A stretch of DNA of 64,000 bases from the NCBI RefSeq assembly GCF_003634105.1, contig NZ_RBIQ01000007.1:1240001-1304000 (forward strand), in the 5' to 3' direction. Positions 23,086 to 32,010 of the stretch are shown in pieces; within the stretch, counting starts at the first letter, position 1; the number at the start of each line of letters is the position of its first letter. A program made the translations under genes and the position numbers. Under the pieces are notes generated by a model. It did not search any database. It had not been told where the DNA came from and saw only the letters and a list, made by a program, of their open reading frames with translations. This DNA is from Maribacter vaceletii. GTDB lineage: Bacteria > Bacteroidota > Bacteroidia > Flavobacteriales > Flavobacteriaceae.

Positions 23086-24132
23086 TTATTCTTCTTCTTT
23101 TTCGTTAAACAGGTTAAGTTTCTTTAACCACTTAGTTTTTTTATCTAACACAAAAATATCTAAAAAGAGAAATAAAAGAGCCGCTCCTAAAAACCATTGA
23201 AATTGGTCTTTGTATTCTGCAAATTGTTTTGCTTCAAACTCAGTTTTATCCATTTTTATTAGTTGCTCCTTTATAAAATCAACCGCTTGTTCTGTATTGG
23301 TTCCATCAATATACTCTCCATTTCCATCATCAGCAATATCTACCAAAACTTTTTCATTAAGTTTTGTAATAACAACCTCTCCTTGAGAGTCTTTCTTTAA
23401 AGTTTCTACAATACCATTTCTTTTTATTGGTATTGGGGCTCCTTTTTCTTTACCTACACCAATTGTAAATATTTGTATACCTTCTTCGGTAGCTTCTTCT
23501 ACAGCATCAGATGTTAATCCTTCGGAGTGGTCTTCTCCGTCAGAAATAATAAATAATACTCGATTGGTTTGCTCTTCATCATCGTAATAGGTTGTTGCAA
23601 GTTCTATAGCTTCATTTATTGCCGTACCTTGAGAGGTTAGCATATCTGTGTTCATACTTTGTAAGAACATTTTTGCAGCACCATAATCTGTTGTTATTGG
23701 TAATTGTGGATAGGCTTGCCCTGCATATGCAATTATACCAATACGATCACTTCCTAATTGGTTTATAATTTCGGATACTAATCTTTTTGCTTTTTCTAAT
23801 CTGTTAGGAGCTATATCTTCTGCTAGCATACTTTTAGAAACGTCTACCGCAAAAACAATATCTACCCCTTCTCTTTTTACAGTTTCTAGTTTGGTTCCTA
23901 TTTTGGGGTTTACCAAACCAATAACTAATAAGGCAATGCCTAAAAGCAAAAGAATTAGTTTTAGGGTAGATTTAAAATGCGATTTATTAGGCGTTAATTT
24001 TTTAAGCAATATAGGGTTGCCAAATTTTTTCTGTGCTTTTTTCTTCCAGATTAATGCCAATATAAATAAGACAATTATCACTGGAATGATAAATAACAGA
24101 TAGAAATATATTTTTTCGTCGAACTGAATCAT
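23086..24132 (-). CDS. batB: BatB, VWA-domain membrane protein
   Basis: A 348-residue inner-membrane protein. Two N-terminal helices (about 9-29 and 57-74) precede a von Willebrand A domain whose MIDAS motif is intact: Asp97-Val-Ser99-Lys-Ser101 (FAVDVSKSM), with later Thr and Asp ligands (SDGEDHSEG). A C-terminal helix lies near 315-332. VWA domains bind protein partners through a metal. It is one base group from BatA and BatC, all in one operon. Confidence 0.93.
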   Translation of the reverse strand: MIQFDEKIYFYLLFIIPVIIVLFILALIWKKKAQKKFGNPILLKKLTPNKSHFKSTLKLILLLLGIALLVIGLVNPKIGTKLETVKREGVDIVFAVDVSKSMLAEDIAPNRLEKAKRLVSEIINQLGSDRIGIIAYAGQAYPQLPITTDYGAAKMFLQSMNTDMLTSQGTAINEAIELATTYYDDEEQTNRVLFIISDGEDHSEGLTSDAVEEATEEGIQIFTIGVGKEKGAPIPIKRNGIVETLKKDSQGEVVITKLNEKVLVDIADDGNGEYIDGTNTEQAVDFIKEQLIKMDKTEFEAKQFAEYKDQFQWFLGAALLFLFLDIFVLDKKTKWLKKLNLFNEKEEE

Positions 24133-24135
24133 AGT

Positions 24136-25134
24136 TTATACAAAACTTCTAAATATAGTATTTCTTAATAACCACTCAAGTAAAAGAAGTATTCCGGCCA
24201 AATAAATCCATGGTCTAAATTTTTCTTCGTACTTATAGTATTTAAATTCTTCTATTTCCGTTTTTTCAAGCTTATTTATTTCGTCATAAATAGCTTCTAA
24301 TTTTTTATTGTTAGTAGCTCTAAAGTATTTGCCACCAGTAACTTTGGCAATATCTTTTAGGAGAGCTTCATCTATTTCTACTTGTCGCATTCCGTACCTA
24401 AAAGAACCATCAGGATTATAGGCAATTGGAGAGGGTGCATTACCGTTTGTTCCTAAACCTATTGTATATGTTTTTATACCAAATTCTATAGCTAAATCTG
24501 CAGCAGTTTGGGGTTCTATAAATCCAGAGTTATTTACCCCATCGGTTAATAGAATAATTATTTTACTAACTGCTTTGCTCTCTTTTAATCTGTTTACAGA
24601 GGTTGCAAGTCCCATACCAATTGCAGTACCATCATTTAATTGGCCGTATGTAATTCCTTTTAAGGAACTTAGTACAATAGATTTGTCACTAGTTATAGGT
24701 GTTTTAGTAAAGGCTTCACCTGCGTACTCTACTATACCAATACGGTCACTAGGGCGTTTTTTAATAAAATCTGCAGCAACTTCTTTTAAAGCAGTTAATC
24801 TGTTAGGTTTTAAATCGCGAGCAAGCATACTAGAAGAAACATCTATTGCCATTACAATATCAATCCCTTTTGTAGTTTTTGTTCTTGTAGAAATATCTTC
24901 TGTTTGCGGTCTTGCCATTGCAACAATTATTGCTGCAAGAGCTAGCAGTCTAAATAAGAATAAAATAGGTTTTAGTTTTGGTAGAATGCTAGAGGTATTA
25001 AAACCTTGTATACTAGATATTTTTAAAGTAGCTGTTTGCTCTTTACGTTTAAAAAAATACCATAGCAAAGCAATTGGAAGTAGTAAAAACAACCAAAAGA
25101 ACTCAGGATTTGCAAAAGATATATTTTCTAACAT
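24136..25134 (-). CDS. batA: BatA, VWA-domain membrane protein
   Basis: A 332-residue paralogue of BatB with the same plan: helices at about 10-28 and 55-74, a VWA domain with MIDAS Asp98-Val-Ser100-Ser-Ser102 (MAIDVSSSM), TDGVNNSG as a later ligand loop, and a C-terminal helix near 310-326. It begins immediately after the stop of the upstream membrane gene. Together with BatB and the MoxR ATPase upstream it matches the MoxR-VWA pairing seen in complex-maturation systems. Confidence 0.93.
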   Translation of the reverse strand: MLENISFANPEFFWLFLLLPIALLWYFFKRKEQTATLKISSIQGFNTSSILPKLKPILFLFRLLALAAIIVAMARPQTEDISTRTKTTKGIDIVMAIDVSSSMLARDLKPNRLTALKEVAADFIKKRPSDRIGIVEYAGEAFTKTPITSDKSIVLSSLKGITYGQLNDGTAIGMGLATSVNRLKESKAVSKIIILLTDGVNNSGFIEPQTAADLAIEFGIKTYTIGLGTNGNAPSPIAYNPDGSFRYGMRQVEIDEALLKDIAKVTGGKYFRATNNKKLEAIYDEINKLEKTEIEEFKYYKYEEKFRPWIYLAGILLLLEWLLRNTIFRSFV

Positions 25135-26793
25135 TTATGCTTCTGTTTTAACTTCTACAGTGGTTAGTATACGATCTATAATTTCTTGAGCATACGTATC
25201 ATTAGCTAACCATGTTAACAATACTTGTTGCTGAAAACCTTTACCACCAAAACTTAATATTATATAGTTGCCTTTTACAAGCTCTTTAGATTCTAGAATT
25301 TTAAATTTAGCATTACCGTAAGTTTTTAGACCTTTAACACCAGAAATTGTGGTAAATTCTTCGCTTTTAGTAATAATATTTTTTGCTCCTTTTTTCTCAA
25401 AGTTTTTAATTAAATGTTCTACCGATTTTTGAAAATCAGGTTCTTCTTCTGAAGTAAAAGTGGTAGAGGTGGTTGCAATAGTAAATAAAGCAGCTTTGTT
25501 TGTGTATGCAAAAGTTTGTAACTCTTTTATTTTTTCTTTCGCCTCTGCAGGTATTTTTGTTTTTTGACGAATAAGAACTTCTGGAGTTTCTAAACTAATT
25601 GGAGGGTAGCCATAAGAACTAGAAACCCATTCCTTATTGTCTAACATTTTTTTAGATGGATTTCCTGTAATGGTGTCCCACGTATTAGCTGGCCCATAAT
25701 ATGCTGTTATGCCTGCAATACCAATTATAACAGCTCCTAATGCAGCACTTATTGCAACTATTGTCTTTTTTCTTTGTTTTTTACGAGCTAATTCTTCTTG
25801 GTATTCTGCTTGCTCTAAAAGTTCTTCTTCGGAAGGTTCCGGAATAGCTTCATGTGTTTTAACCACAATTTGTTCTACAGCTTTACGGTCATTTTCTGCA
25901 GTAGAAATTGGAGGTTTAGATTTGGCAAATTTTACCAAATCTGCTGTTTGTAGTATTTTTTTAAATTGAGATATGGTTTCATGGTCCAAATCTAACTCCC
26001 CGGCATCTTTACGTAATTCTAATTTAGAAATAAGCTCATCTGTGGTACTTTCTAGAGCAGATACGTTAGCATCTTCCTCTAAATAAGAACGTACAATATC
26101 TGTAAGTTCAGAGTAATATTGTTTGTATTCGTCTTGTATTAAATATCTAGAGTTCTCTAGTTTTTTAAGTTCTAATAGTGCTCTATCGTAAGGAGGTAGT
26201 AGTGCTACTTTTTCTTCTTCTGTTAAAGGTTTTTTTCTATATAAAAACCAGTATACAAGGCCTGCAATTAGTAAAACAAATAGTATTGCAAGTACTATTT
26301 TCCATAATTTAGTATTGCTTTTATCTACACTAAGTAATGGTTTAATATCAAACATTTTTTGCGCAATAGTATCTACTTTTACTGTAGAAACTTCAATACG
26401 CAAAGAGTCTGTAAAAAAACCTTTTCCGTTAATTTCTATACGCTGTTGTGGTAGTTTATAAGAACCAGAATCAAATTGCGTTAAAGCATATGTTTTTTGT
26501 AGCGTAACACGGTCTTTTTTTCTTGTAGTATCTGTTTTAAAGGCTTCAACCGTTTCTAGAGGAGAAAAGGTTTGTCCTTCAGGAAATATTACTTGTGCAG
26601 TAGAGTCTACCTCTACAGATACTTTAAAATGTAGTTGCTCTCCTATTTTTAATGTAGTAACATCTACTTCAGAAGTTACTTTTGGTGTTGTTTGGGAATA
26701 ACTAGAATAGGTTCCTATAAAAAATAAACACAGTACTACTTTATGCAAAAAGCATAAAATAAAATCTTTATTAAATAATTTGTTATAACTCAT
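25135..26793 (-). CDS. BatD-like membrane protein of the Bat operon
   Basis: A 552-residue protein whose name I cannot fix. Residues 1-34 form a signal peptide (SYSQ cut). The next ~110 residues read like a short BatD-type beta domain (EVDVTTLKIGEQLHFKVSVE). A membrane helix lies at 163-185, a cytoplasmic helical region follows (190-340), then a second helix near 345-370 and a C-terminal alpha/beta part. The position between DUF58 and BatA with zero to six base gaps makes it a structural member of the Bat unit. Confidence 0.8.
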   Translation of the reverse strand: MSYNKLFNKDFILCFLHKVVLCLFFIGTYSSYSQTTPKVTSEVDVTTLKIGEQLHFKVSVEVDSTAQVIFPEGQTFSPLETVEAFKTDTTRKKDRVTLQKTYALTQFDSGSYKLPQQRIEINGKGFFTDSLRIEVSTVKVDTIAQKMFDIKPLLSVDKSNTKLWKIVLAILFVLLIAGLVYWFLYRKKPLTEEEKVALLPPYDRALLELKKLENSRYLIQDEYKQYYSELTDIVRSYLEEDANVSALESTTDELISKLELRKDAGELDLDHETISQFKKILQTADLVKFAKSKPPISTAENDRKAVEQIVVKTHEAIPEPSEEELLEQAEYQEELARKKQRKKTIVAISAALGAVIIGIAGITAYYGPANTWDTITGNPSKKMLDNKEWVSSSYGYPPISLETPEVLIRQKTKIPAEAKEKIKELQTFAYTNKAALFTIATTSTTFTSEEEPDFQKSVEHLIKNFEKKGAKNIITKSEEFTTISGVKGLKTYGNAKFKILESKELVKGNYIILSFGGKGFQQQVLLTWLANDTYAQEIIDRILTTVEVKTEA

Positions 26794-26799
26794 TTGTAG

Positions 26800-27666
26800 T
26801 TATGCTCTTCTTTTAAAATAACCTAATAATTTTTTTACATAACTTTCATCAACCCTACTACTTAGAACACCGCAGCCAGATTTTGTAAAGGTGTTTGTAA
26901 AATAGTTTACTTGTTCTTTGTAAAAGTTACTATACGCTGTACGGACTTTTTTAGATTGGGTGTTTACCAATTTAATTGTACCTGTTTCTGCGTCTTGCAT
27001 TTGAACCATACCTAAATTTGGTATTGTTTCTTCCCTTTCATCATAGATTCTTATACCAGTAACATCATGTTTATTACCTATTATTTTCAAGGTTTTTTCA
27101 TAATCATCTGCTATAAAATCTGAAAGCACAAAAATTATTGCTTTCTTTTTCATAACATTAGAAACATATTTTAATGCTTCTGCAATATTGGTTTTAGTAC
27201 TTTTTGGTTGAAATTCTAGTAGTTCTCTAATAATACGTAAAACGTGTGTTTTTCCTTTTTTTGGAGGAATAAAAAGTTCTACTTCATCGGTAAATAAAAC
27301 TACGCCTACTTTATCGTTATTTTGCAATGCAGAAAAAGCAAGTGTTGCAGATATTTCAGTAATTACCTCTTTCTTAAATTGTTGGTTAGAGCCAAAATGT
27401 TCAGAACCACTAACATCTACCATAAGCATCATGGTAAGTTCGCGTTCTTCTTCAAAAACTTTTACAAAAGGTTCGTTATATCTTGCAGTTACATTCCAGT
27501 CTATACTACGTACATCATCTCCAAATTGGTATTGGCGTACCTCACTAAATGTCATACCACGACCTTTAAAGGTAGAGTGGTATTCTCCTCCAAAAATATT
27601 ATCAGAAAGACGTCTAGTCTTTATTTCTATTTTACGAACTTTTTTTAGTAACTCTTTAGTATCCAT
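26800..27666 (-). CDS. DUF58-domain protein of the Bat operon
   Basis: A 288-residue soluble protein. The stretch YQFGDDVRSIDWNVTARYN, then PFVKVFEEERELTMMLMVDVSGS, is diagnostic of DUF58 proteins, which carry a VWA-like fold; DVSGS is the metal-site remnant. It always pairs with MoxR ATPases in this setting, probably as the ATPase's adaptor or substrate. It is 98 bases downstream of moxR and six bases from the following gene. Confidence 0.93.
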   Translation of the reverse strand: MDTKELLKKVRKIEIKTRRLSDNIFGGEYHSTFKGRGMTFSEVRQYQFGDDVRSIDWNVTARYNEPFVKVFEEERELTMMLMVDVSGSEHFGSNQQFKKEVITEISATLAFSALQNNDKVGVVLFTDEVELFIPPKKGKTHVLRIIRELLEFQPKSTKTNIAEALKYVSNVMKKKAIIFVLSDFIADDYEKTLKIIGNKHDVTGIRIYDEREETIPNLGMVQMQDAETGTIKLVNTQSKKVRTAYSNFYKEQVNYFTNTFTKSGCGVLSSRVDESYVKKLLGYFKRRA

Positions 27667-27685
27667 ACATTCGCCGTTGGCTCAT

Positions 27686-27709
27686 TTAGTACAAAGTAGT
27701 TAGTACAAA
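27686..27709. repeat. 10-bp direct repeat between moxR and the DUF58 gene
   Basis: TTAGTACAAA occurs twice (27686-27695 and 27700-27709), 14 bases apart start to start, in the longest gap inside the Bat operon. Its meaning is unknown. Confidence 0.3.
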
Positions 27710-27764
27710 ATATTAAGAAAATTTAGTTCTCTATACGTTGCACTTAATACTGGCACGCTAGTGC

Positions 27765-28766
27765 CTAAGGTACTTCAACCTCATTAATAATTTTATTAAT
27801 TATTTCTTCCGAAGTAATGTTTTCTGCTTCCGCTTCATAGGTAATTCCTATACGGTGTCTTAATACATCATGTACAACAGCCCTTACATCTTCTGGTATT
27901 ACATACCCTCTTCTTTTAATAAAGGCATAACATTTAGAAGCAACTCCAAGGTTAATACTACCCCTAGGAGATGCACCAAAATTAATAAGTGGCTTAAGAC
28001 TCTCTAGGTTATATTTTTCTGGATAACGAGTAGCAAAAATAATATCTAGGATATATTTTTCTATTTTCTCATCCATATAAACTTCTCTAACTGCTTTTTG
28101 GGCACTTAAAATTTGGTTTACACTTACAACAGGTTTCACTTCTTCGTATTTTCCCAATAAATTTTGGCGCATTACCATTTGCTCCTCATTCATTTTAGGA
28201 TAATCAATAACTGTTTTTAGCATAAAACGGTCTACTTGTGCTTCTGGTAAAGGATAGGTTCCTTCTTGTTCTACTGGGTTTTGCGTTGCCATTACTAAAA
28301 AAGGCTTGTCTAATACAAAAGTTTGATCACCAATAGTAACCTGCTTTTCTTGCATGGCCTCTAATAGTGCCGATTGTACTTTTGCAGGAGCACGGTTAAT
28401 CTCATCTGCTAGCACAAAGTTTGCAAAAATTGGACCCTTCTTAATAGAAAAGTCATTTAACTTCATGTTATAAATCATAGTACCAACCACATCGGCAGGT
28501 AATAAATCTGGTGTAAATTGTATTCTACTAAAACTTCCTTTAACCGCTTTAGATAACGTATTAATAGCAAGTGTTTTTGCTAATCCAGGAACACCTTCTA
28601 ATAAAATATGCCCTTGCCCTAAAAGACCAATTAACAATCTTTCTATCATATGTTTTTGGCCCACAATTACCTTATTCATTTCTGTAATAAGAAGATCAAT
28701 AAAAGCGCTTTCTTGGGCAATTTTCTCGTTCACTGCGCTAATGTCTACCGTGGTATTTTCTTCCAT
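27765..28766 (-). CDS. MoxR-family AAA+ ATPase
   Basis: A 333-residue cytoplasmic AAA+ ATPase and first gene of the Bat operon. Walker A is GVPGLAKT (58-65), Walker B is FVLADEINRAP (about 116-126), with sensor-1 MATQNPVEQEGTYPLPEAQ and FGASPRGS as the sensor-2 region. MoxR ATPases act as chaperones that insert cofactors or assemble complexes with VWA partners, here BatA, BatB and DUF58. A good promoter lies upstream. Confidence 0.95.
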   Translation of the reverse strand: MEENTTVDISAVNEKIAQESAFIDLLITEMNKVIVGQKHMIERLLIGLLGQGHILLEGVPGLAKTLAINTLSKAVKGSFSRIQFTPDLLPADVVGTMIYNMKLNDFSIKKGPIFANFVLADEINRAPAKVQSALLEAMQEKQVTIGDQTFVLDKPFLVMATQNPVEQEGTYPLPEAQVDRFMLKTVIDYPKMNEEQMVMRQNLLGKYEEVKPVVSVNQILSAQKAVREVYMDEKIEKYILDIIFATRYPEKYNLESLKPLINFGASPRGSINLGVASKCYAFIKRRGYVIPEDVRAVVHDVLRHRIGITYEAEAENITSEEIINKIINEVEVP

Positions 28767-28823
28767 ATAATTATATATATTTTTGGTATTTTTTTATTTT
28801 GTTTTTAACAGAAGTGCAAATTG

Positions 28824-28853
28824 AAAATTTATTCACTCTTTAGCTGTTAACAA
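28824..28853 (-). promoter_or_regulatory. Bat operon promoter
   Basis: On the minus strand TTG (28851-28853), exactly 19 bases, then TAAATTTT (28824-28831), one base off TAnnTTTG. The leader to the moxR ATG at 28766 is about 55 bases. Confidence 0.55.
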
Positions 28854-29013
28854 TTGGTTAAAAAATGAGGTAAACCTCTATTTTTATGAAGTTTTTAAGT
28901 CATTTCTTTTTATTTTCACTCCATAACTTGGTATAACGGGTATTTTTAAAGATTCGTTAATTTTTTGGAGTATCCTAAATTTCACATTTTATTGCCTAAA
29001 TATAACCTTAAAA

Positions 29014-29769
29014 ATGGATAAAACAGCTTTAATTACAGGAGCAACTAGCGGAATTGGTAAAGCAACAGCTTTTCTTTTTGCAGAACATGGTATAAACATA
29101 ATTATTTGTGGGCGAAGAAAAGAAAGGTTAAAAGAAATACAAAAAGCTTTAAATGAAAAAGTTAAGGTACATATTCTTTCTTTTGATATAAGAGATAAGC
29201 ACGCTGTACACAATGCAATAAACACTTTGCCCGAAGATTTTTCTAAGATTGATATTTTAATAAATAATGCAGGAAATGCACATGGATTAGATTCTGTTGA
29301 ACAAGGAAATATTGAAGATTGGGATGCAATGTTAGATATTAATGTAAAAGGACTACTTTATATATCTAAAGCAATTATTCCAAAAATGATAGCTAACAAA
29401 AGCGGGCATATTATTAATATTGGTTCTACCGCTGGTAAAGAGGTGTACCCAAATGGTAATGTGTATTGTGCAAGTAAACATGCTGTTGATGCTTTGAACC
29501 AAGGTATGCGAATAGACCTTAATAAATATGGAATAAAAGTAGGAGCTATAAACCCAGGACTTGTAGAAACCGAGTTTAGTGAGGTTCGTTTTAAAGGCGA
29601 TAAAGAAAAAGCAAATACGGTGTATAAAGGATTTACACCCTTAAAACCAGAAGATATTGCAGATATTATTCATTTTGCAGTTACGCGTCCTTACCATGTT
29701 AATATTGCAGATTTAGTAGTTATGCCAACAGCACAAGCTAGTAGTACAATAGTGAATAAGGAGTTATGA
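29014..29769 (+). CDS. Short-chain dehydrogenase/reductase
   Basis: A 251-residue NAD(P)-dependent oxidoreductase with the classical SDR fold. GATSGIG (9-15) is the dinucleotide-binding loop, NNAGNAH the structural motif, and the Ser/Tyr/Lys catalytic set is in NIGSTAGKEV and YCASK. CGRRKER after strand 2 suggests NADP(H). It resembles the YdfG group, which reduces 3-hydroxy acids or serine-type substrates, but the substrate cannot be fixed. The stop overlaps the next gene (ATGA), so the two are translationally coupled. Confidence 0.93.
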   Translation: MDKTALITGATSGIGKATAFLFAEHGINIIICGRRKERLKEIQKALNEKVKVHILSFDIRDKHAVHNAINTLPEDFSKIDILINNAGNAHGLDSVEQGNIEDWDAMLDINVKGLLYISKAIIPKMIANKSGHIINIGSTAGKEVYPNGNVYCASKHAVDALNQGMRIDLNKYGIKVGAINPGLVETEFSEVRFKGDKEKANTVYKGFTPLKPEDIADIIHFAVTRPYHVNIADLVVMPTAQASSTIVNKEL

Positions 29770-30905
29770 TTAATAAAAGGCTATTAGTAAAAAATCTTCT
29801 TGCTCATAATGATGAGAATAGTTTTTATGATAAAAAACGCTTTATAAACATTGGAGAAAAAGAAGGGAAAGGCAAGTTTTTAAAACACGTGTGTGCCTTA
29901 GCTAATAGTAATCCTAAGAATAATTCTTTTATAGTAATTGGAGTAGAAGATGAGGATAATAAAATTGTAGGAGTAGATTTTTTTGATGATAGCAAGATTC
30001 AAAACTTAGTAAATGCTTATCTAGATAACCCGCCACTAATAGCTTATGAAAACATTCCTTTTCCCCATTTACCGGAAGGTAAAGTAGTGGGTTTAGTAAC
30101 CGTATCTTCTAACGGAAAAGTATGTTCTCTTCGAAAAAATATTTGGAAATATTATGGAGGTTCTGTTTTTTTTAGAGAAGGCAGTATAAGCTTGCCAAAG
30201 GCCTATGATATAGAACTAATAGATAATAATTCGGAAACTGTTGCAACAATAGAAAAACATGCCAAAAACAATATAGAGCTAACTTTAGATGGGGTTATAG
30301 ATTTTATAAATAATAGGCATAAAGATTTAGAAAGTAACTATAAAGTTTTTAAAGAACAGTTTGTAGTTTGTTGGGCTGGTAATATTAAAAAAGTAAAAGA
30401 AGAAACCTACTTTTCTAGGGTAGATATAGAGCTTATAAACGAGCAAGTAAAGTTATTTTATTCCACCTTAGATGAGGTAACAATTACCTATACCAATGAC
30501 TCTTTTACTACTACAGAATATGTGCAATTAGGTTTAGGAAATAAAGTAAAATATTATCCTTTAGAAGAGGTTACCATTACTTTTAATGACAATGGAAAGT
30601 ATGCCATAAAAAGTACATTAATATTTAATCCGCCACAGTATAATAAAGAAGATTTGCATCATATTTATAATACGAACAATACGCTACTTTCGAAAATAAA
30701 AAAAGGAATTGGTTTAAAAGGATCCGAATTAGAAGATTTAAAACAATTGCCTGCTACTTTTTTAATATGTTATTTAAATAATTTTGAAGAGGCAAAAGAG
30801 AAGATGGACAAAGCAAGACCGCTACTTAAAAAAATGGATAGAAAAATTTATAATGACCTTAAAGCTTCATTACGAATTTTACGTAAGGTGCAGTATAATA
30901 ATTAA
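29766..30905 (+). CDS. AlbA/Schlafen-type putative DNA- or ATP-binding protein
   Basis: A 379-residue cytoplasmic protein. The N-terminal ~130 residues match the AlbA_2 (Schlafen-like) pattern: FLKHVCALANS then NNSFIVIGVEDEDNKIVGVD, and GGSVFFREGS at the end of the domain. Such proteins are often annotated as ATP-binding or transcriptional regulators. The rest is unfamiliar, with a beta-rich middle and a helical end. No helix-turn-helix is visible. Its four-base overlap with the SDR gene suggests linked expression, but the functional connection is unclear. Confidence 0.75.
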   Translation: MINKRLLVKNLLAHNDENSFYDKKRFINIGEKEGKGKFLKHVCALANSNPKNNSFIVIGVEDEDNKIVGVDFFDDSKIQNLVNAYLDNPPLIAYENIPFPHLPEGKVVGLVTVSSNGKVCSLRKNIWKYYGGSVFFREGSISLPKAYDIELIDNNSETVATIEKHAKNNIELTLDGVIDFINNRHKDLESNYKVFKEQFVVCWAGNIKKVKEETYFSRVDIELINEQVKLFYSTLDEVTITYTNDSFTTTEYVQLGLGNKVKYYPLEEVTITFNDNGKYAIKSTLIFNPPQYNKEDLHHIYNTNNTLLSKIKKGIGLKGSELEDLKQLPATFLICYLNNFEEAKEKMDKARPLLKKMDRKIYNDLKASLRILRKVQYNN

Positions 30906-31849
30906 GAATTAAAAACAGCATTATGGTTTGGTAAAGAAGAAATTGCCCCATAACCAGTAGTGCTATAAGCTCCCGCTTTATTAGCTTTTTTTACCATTTC
31001 GGTTAATAAACTAAAATCTTCCATAATAGTAGAAGTAGAGTTTAAAGAAGCTATTTGGTATAGTAAACAACCAATAAAAGCATCGCCGGCACCAGTAGTA
31101 TCTACGGTATTAACCTCTATAGTTGGTATAGTTTGTTGTTTTTTCTTAGTACTGAGTAATGTTCCTTTTTTGCCTAACGTTATAACAATAACCTCGGCAC
31201 CAATTTCATGTAATACACAAGAGCAATCTATTGGGTTGGTTTCTCCAGAAAGTAATTGCGCTTCTTCTAAACTAAACTTACATAAATGCGACTTTTGAAT
31301 AAAAGGCAGGCATTTTTTTATGAAAACATCCGTTTGGTTATTCCATAAATCACTTCTAAAATTTGGGTCAAAACTTCTAAACGTATTTTGCGTAAGCGCA
31401 TCAAAAAAGTAACGGTTATAAGCATCTTCTAATTTACCCCCTAACAAGGCAGTTGCAGCACCAAAATGAACTATGTTATTATTAAATTCTTTTTTAATAC
31501 AAGAATCATACTTCAATTTTTCATCAGCTCCTCTGCTAAAAACAAAATCACGCTCTCCTTTTTCATCTAAAGAAACAAAAGCAAGCGTTGTAAAAGCATC
31601 ACTCCTTTGCGCTAGAGTTACATCTACATTATTGTCTTTAAGCACTTCTAATAAATAACTTCCAAAAGAATCCTTACCAACGCTACCAATAAACTTACTT
31701 AAGCCTCCAAGTTTACTGATAGCACAGGCCACATTTGCAGGAGCTCCACCAGGGTTTCTAGAAAAATCTTTTGCCTTCCCCAAATTGTTTTTTTCAGTTT
31801 TAGCAATAAAATCAATCAATAATTCTCCAATACAGAATACTCTTTTCAT
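30902..31849 (-). CDS. PfkB-family sugar kinase (fructokinase-like)
   Basis: A 315-residue ribokinase-fold kinase. The N-terminus FCIGELLIDFI, the GGAPANVACAISKLGG signature (about 33-48) and DTTGAGDAFIGCLL (near 250, with the catalytic Asp) are all present. This combination fits fructokinases that phosphorylate fructose with ATP. It converges with the AlbA-type gene with a four-base overlap of their 3' ends. No transporter or sucrose enzyme is adjacent, so the physiological sugar is uncertain. Confidence 0.9.
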   Translation of the reverse strand: MKRVFCIGELLIDFIAKTEKNNLGKAKDFSRNPGGAPANVACAISKLGGLSKFIGSVGKDSFGSYLLEVLKDNNVDVTLAQRSDAFTTLAFVSLDEKGERDFVFSRGADEKLKYDSCIKKEFNNNIVHFGAATALLGGKLEDAYNRYFFDALTQNTFRSFDPNFRSDLWNNQTDVFIKKCLPFIQKSHLCKFSLEEAQLLSGETNPIDCSCVLHEIGAEVIVITLGKKGTLLSTKKKQQTIPTIEVNTVDTTGAGDAFIGCLLYQIASLNSTSTIMEDFSLLTEMVKKANKAGAYSTTGYGAISSLPNHNAVFNS

Positions 31850-32010
31850 TTTATCCTTTTTCAGATAACGCTAAAGTAGTTATAAAAATATATCTGTTCC
31901 TTTATAAATATTTAGGGTGTTATAATTTTCGTTTGTAATGCTTAGGTTAAAAAAAGTTTTTTAAATGTTTAAAATAGGATATTCCTGATCATAATTACGA
32001 TTTTTGTACC

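Noticed and set aside
27752-27765. GGCAC-GCTA-GTGCC hairpin at the moxR stop
   Set aside because: It is a five-base stem with no T-run, and moxR must be read through into the DUF58 gene, so a terminator is unlikely.
28867-28878. GAGG-TAAA-CCTC hairpin flanked by A and T runs between moxR and the SDR gene
   Set aside because: It lies between divergent genes where a terminator makes no sense and the stem is only four bases.
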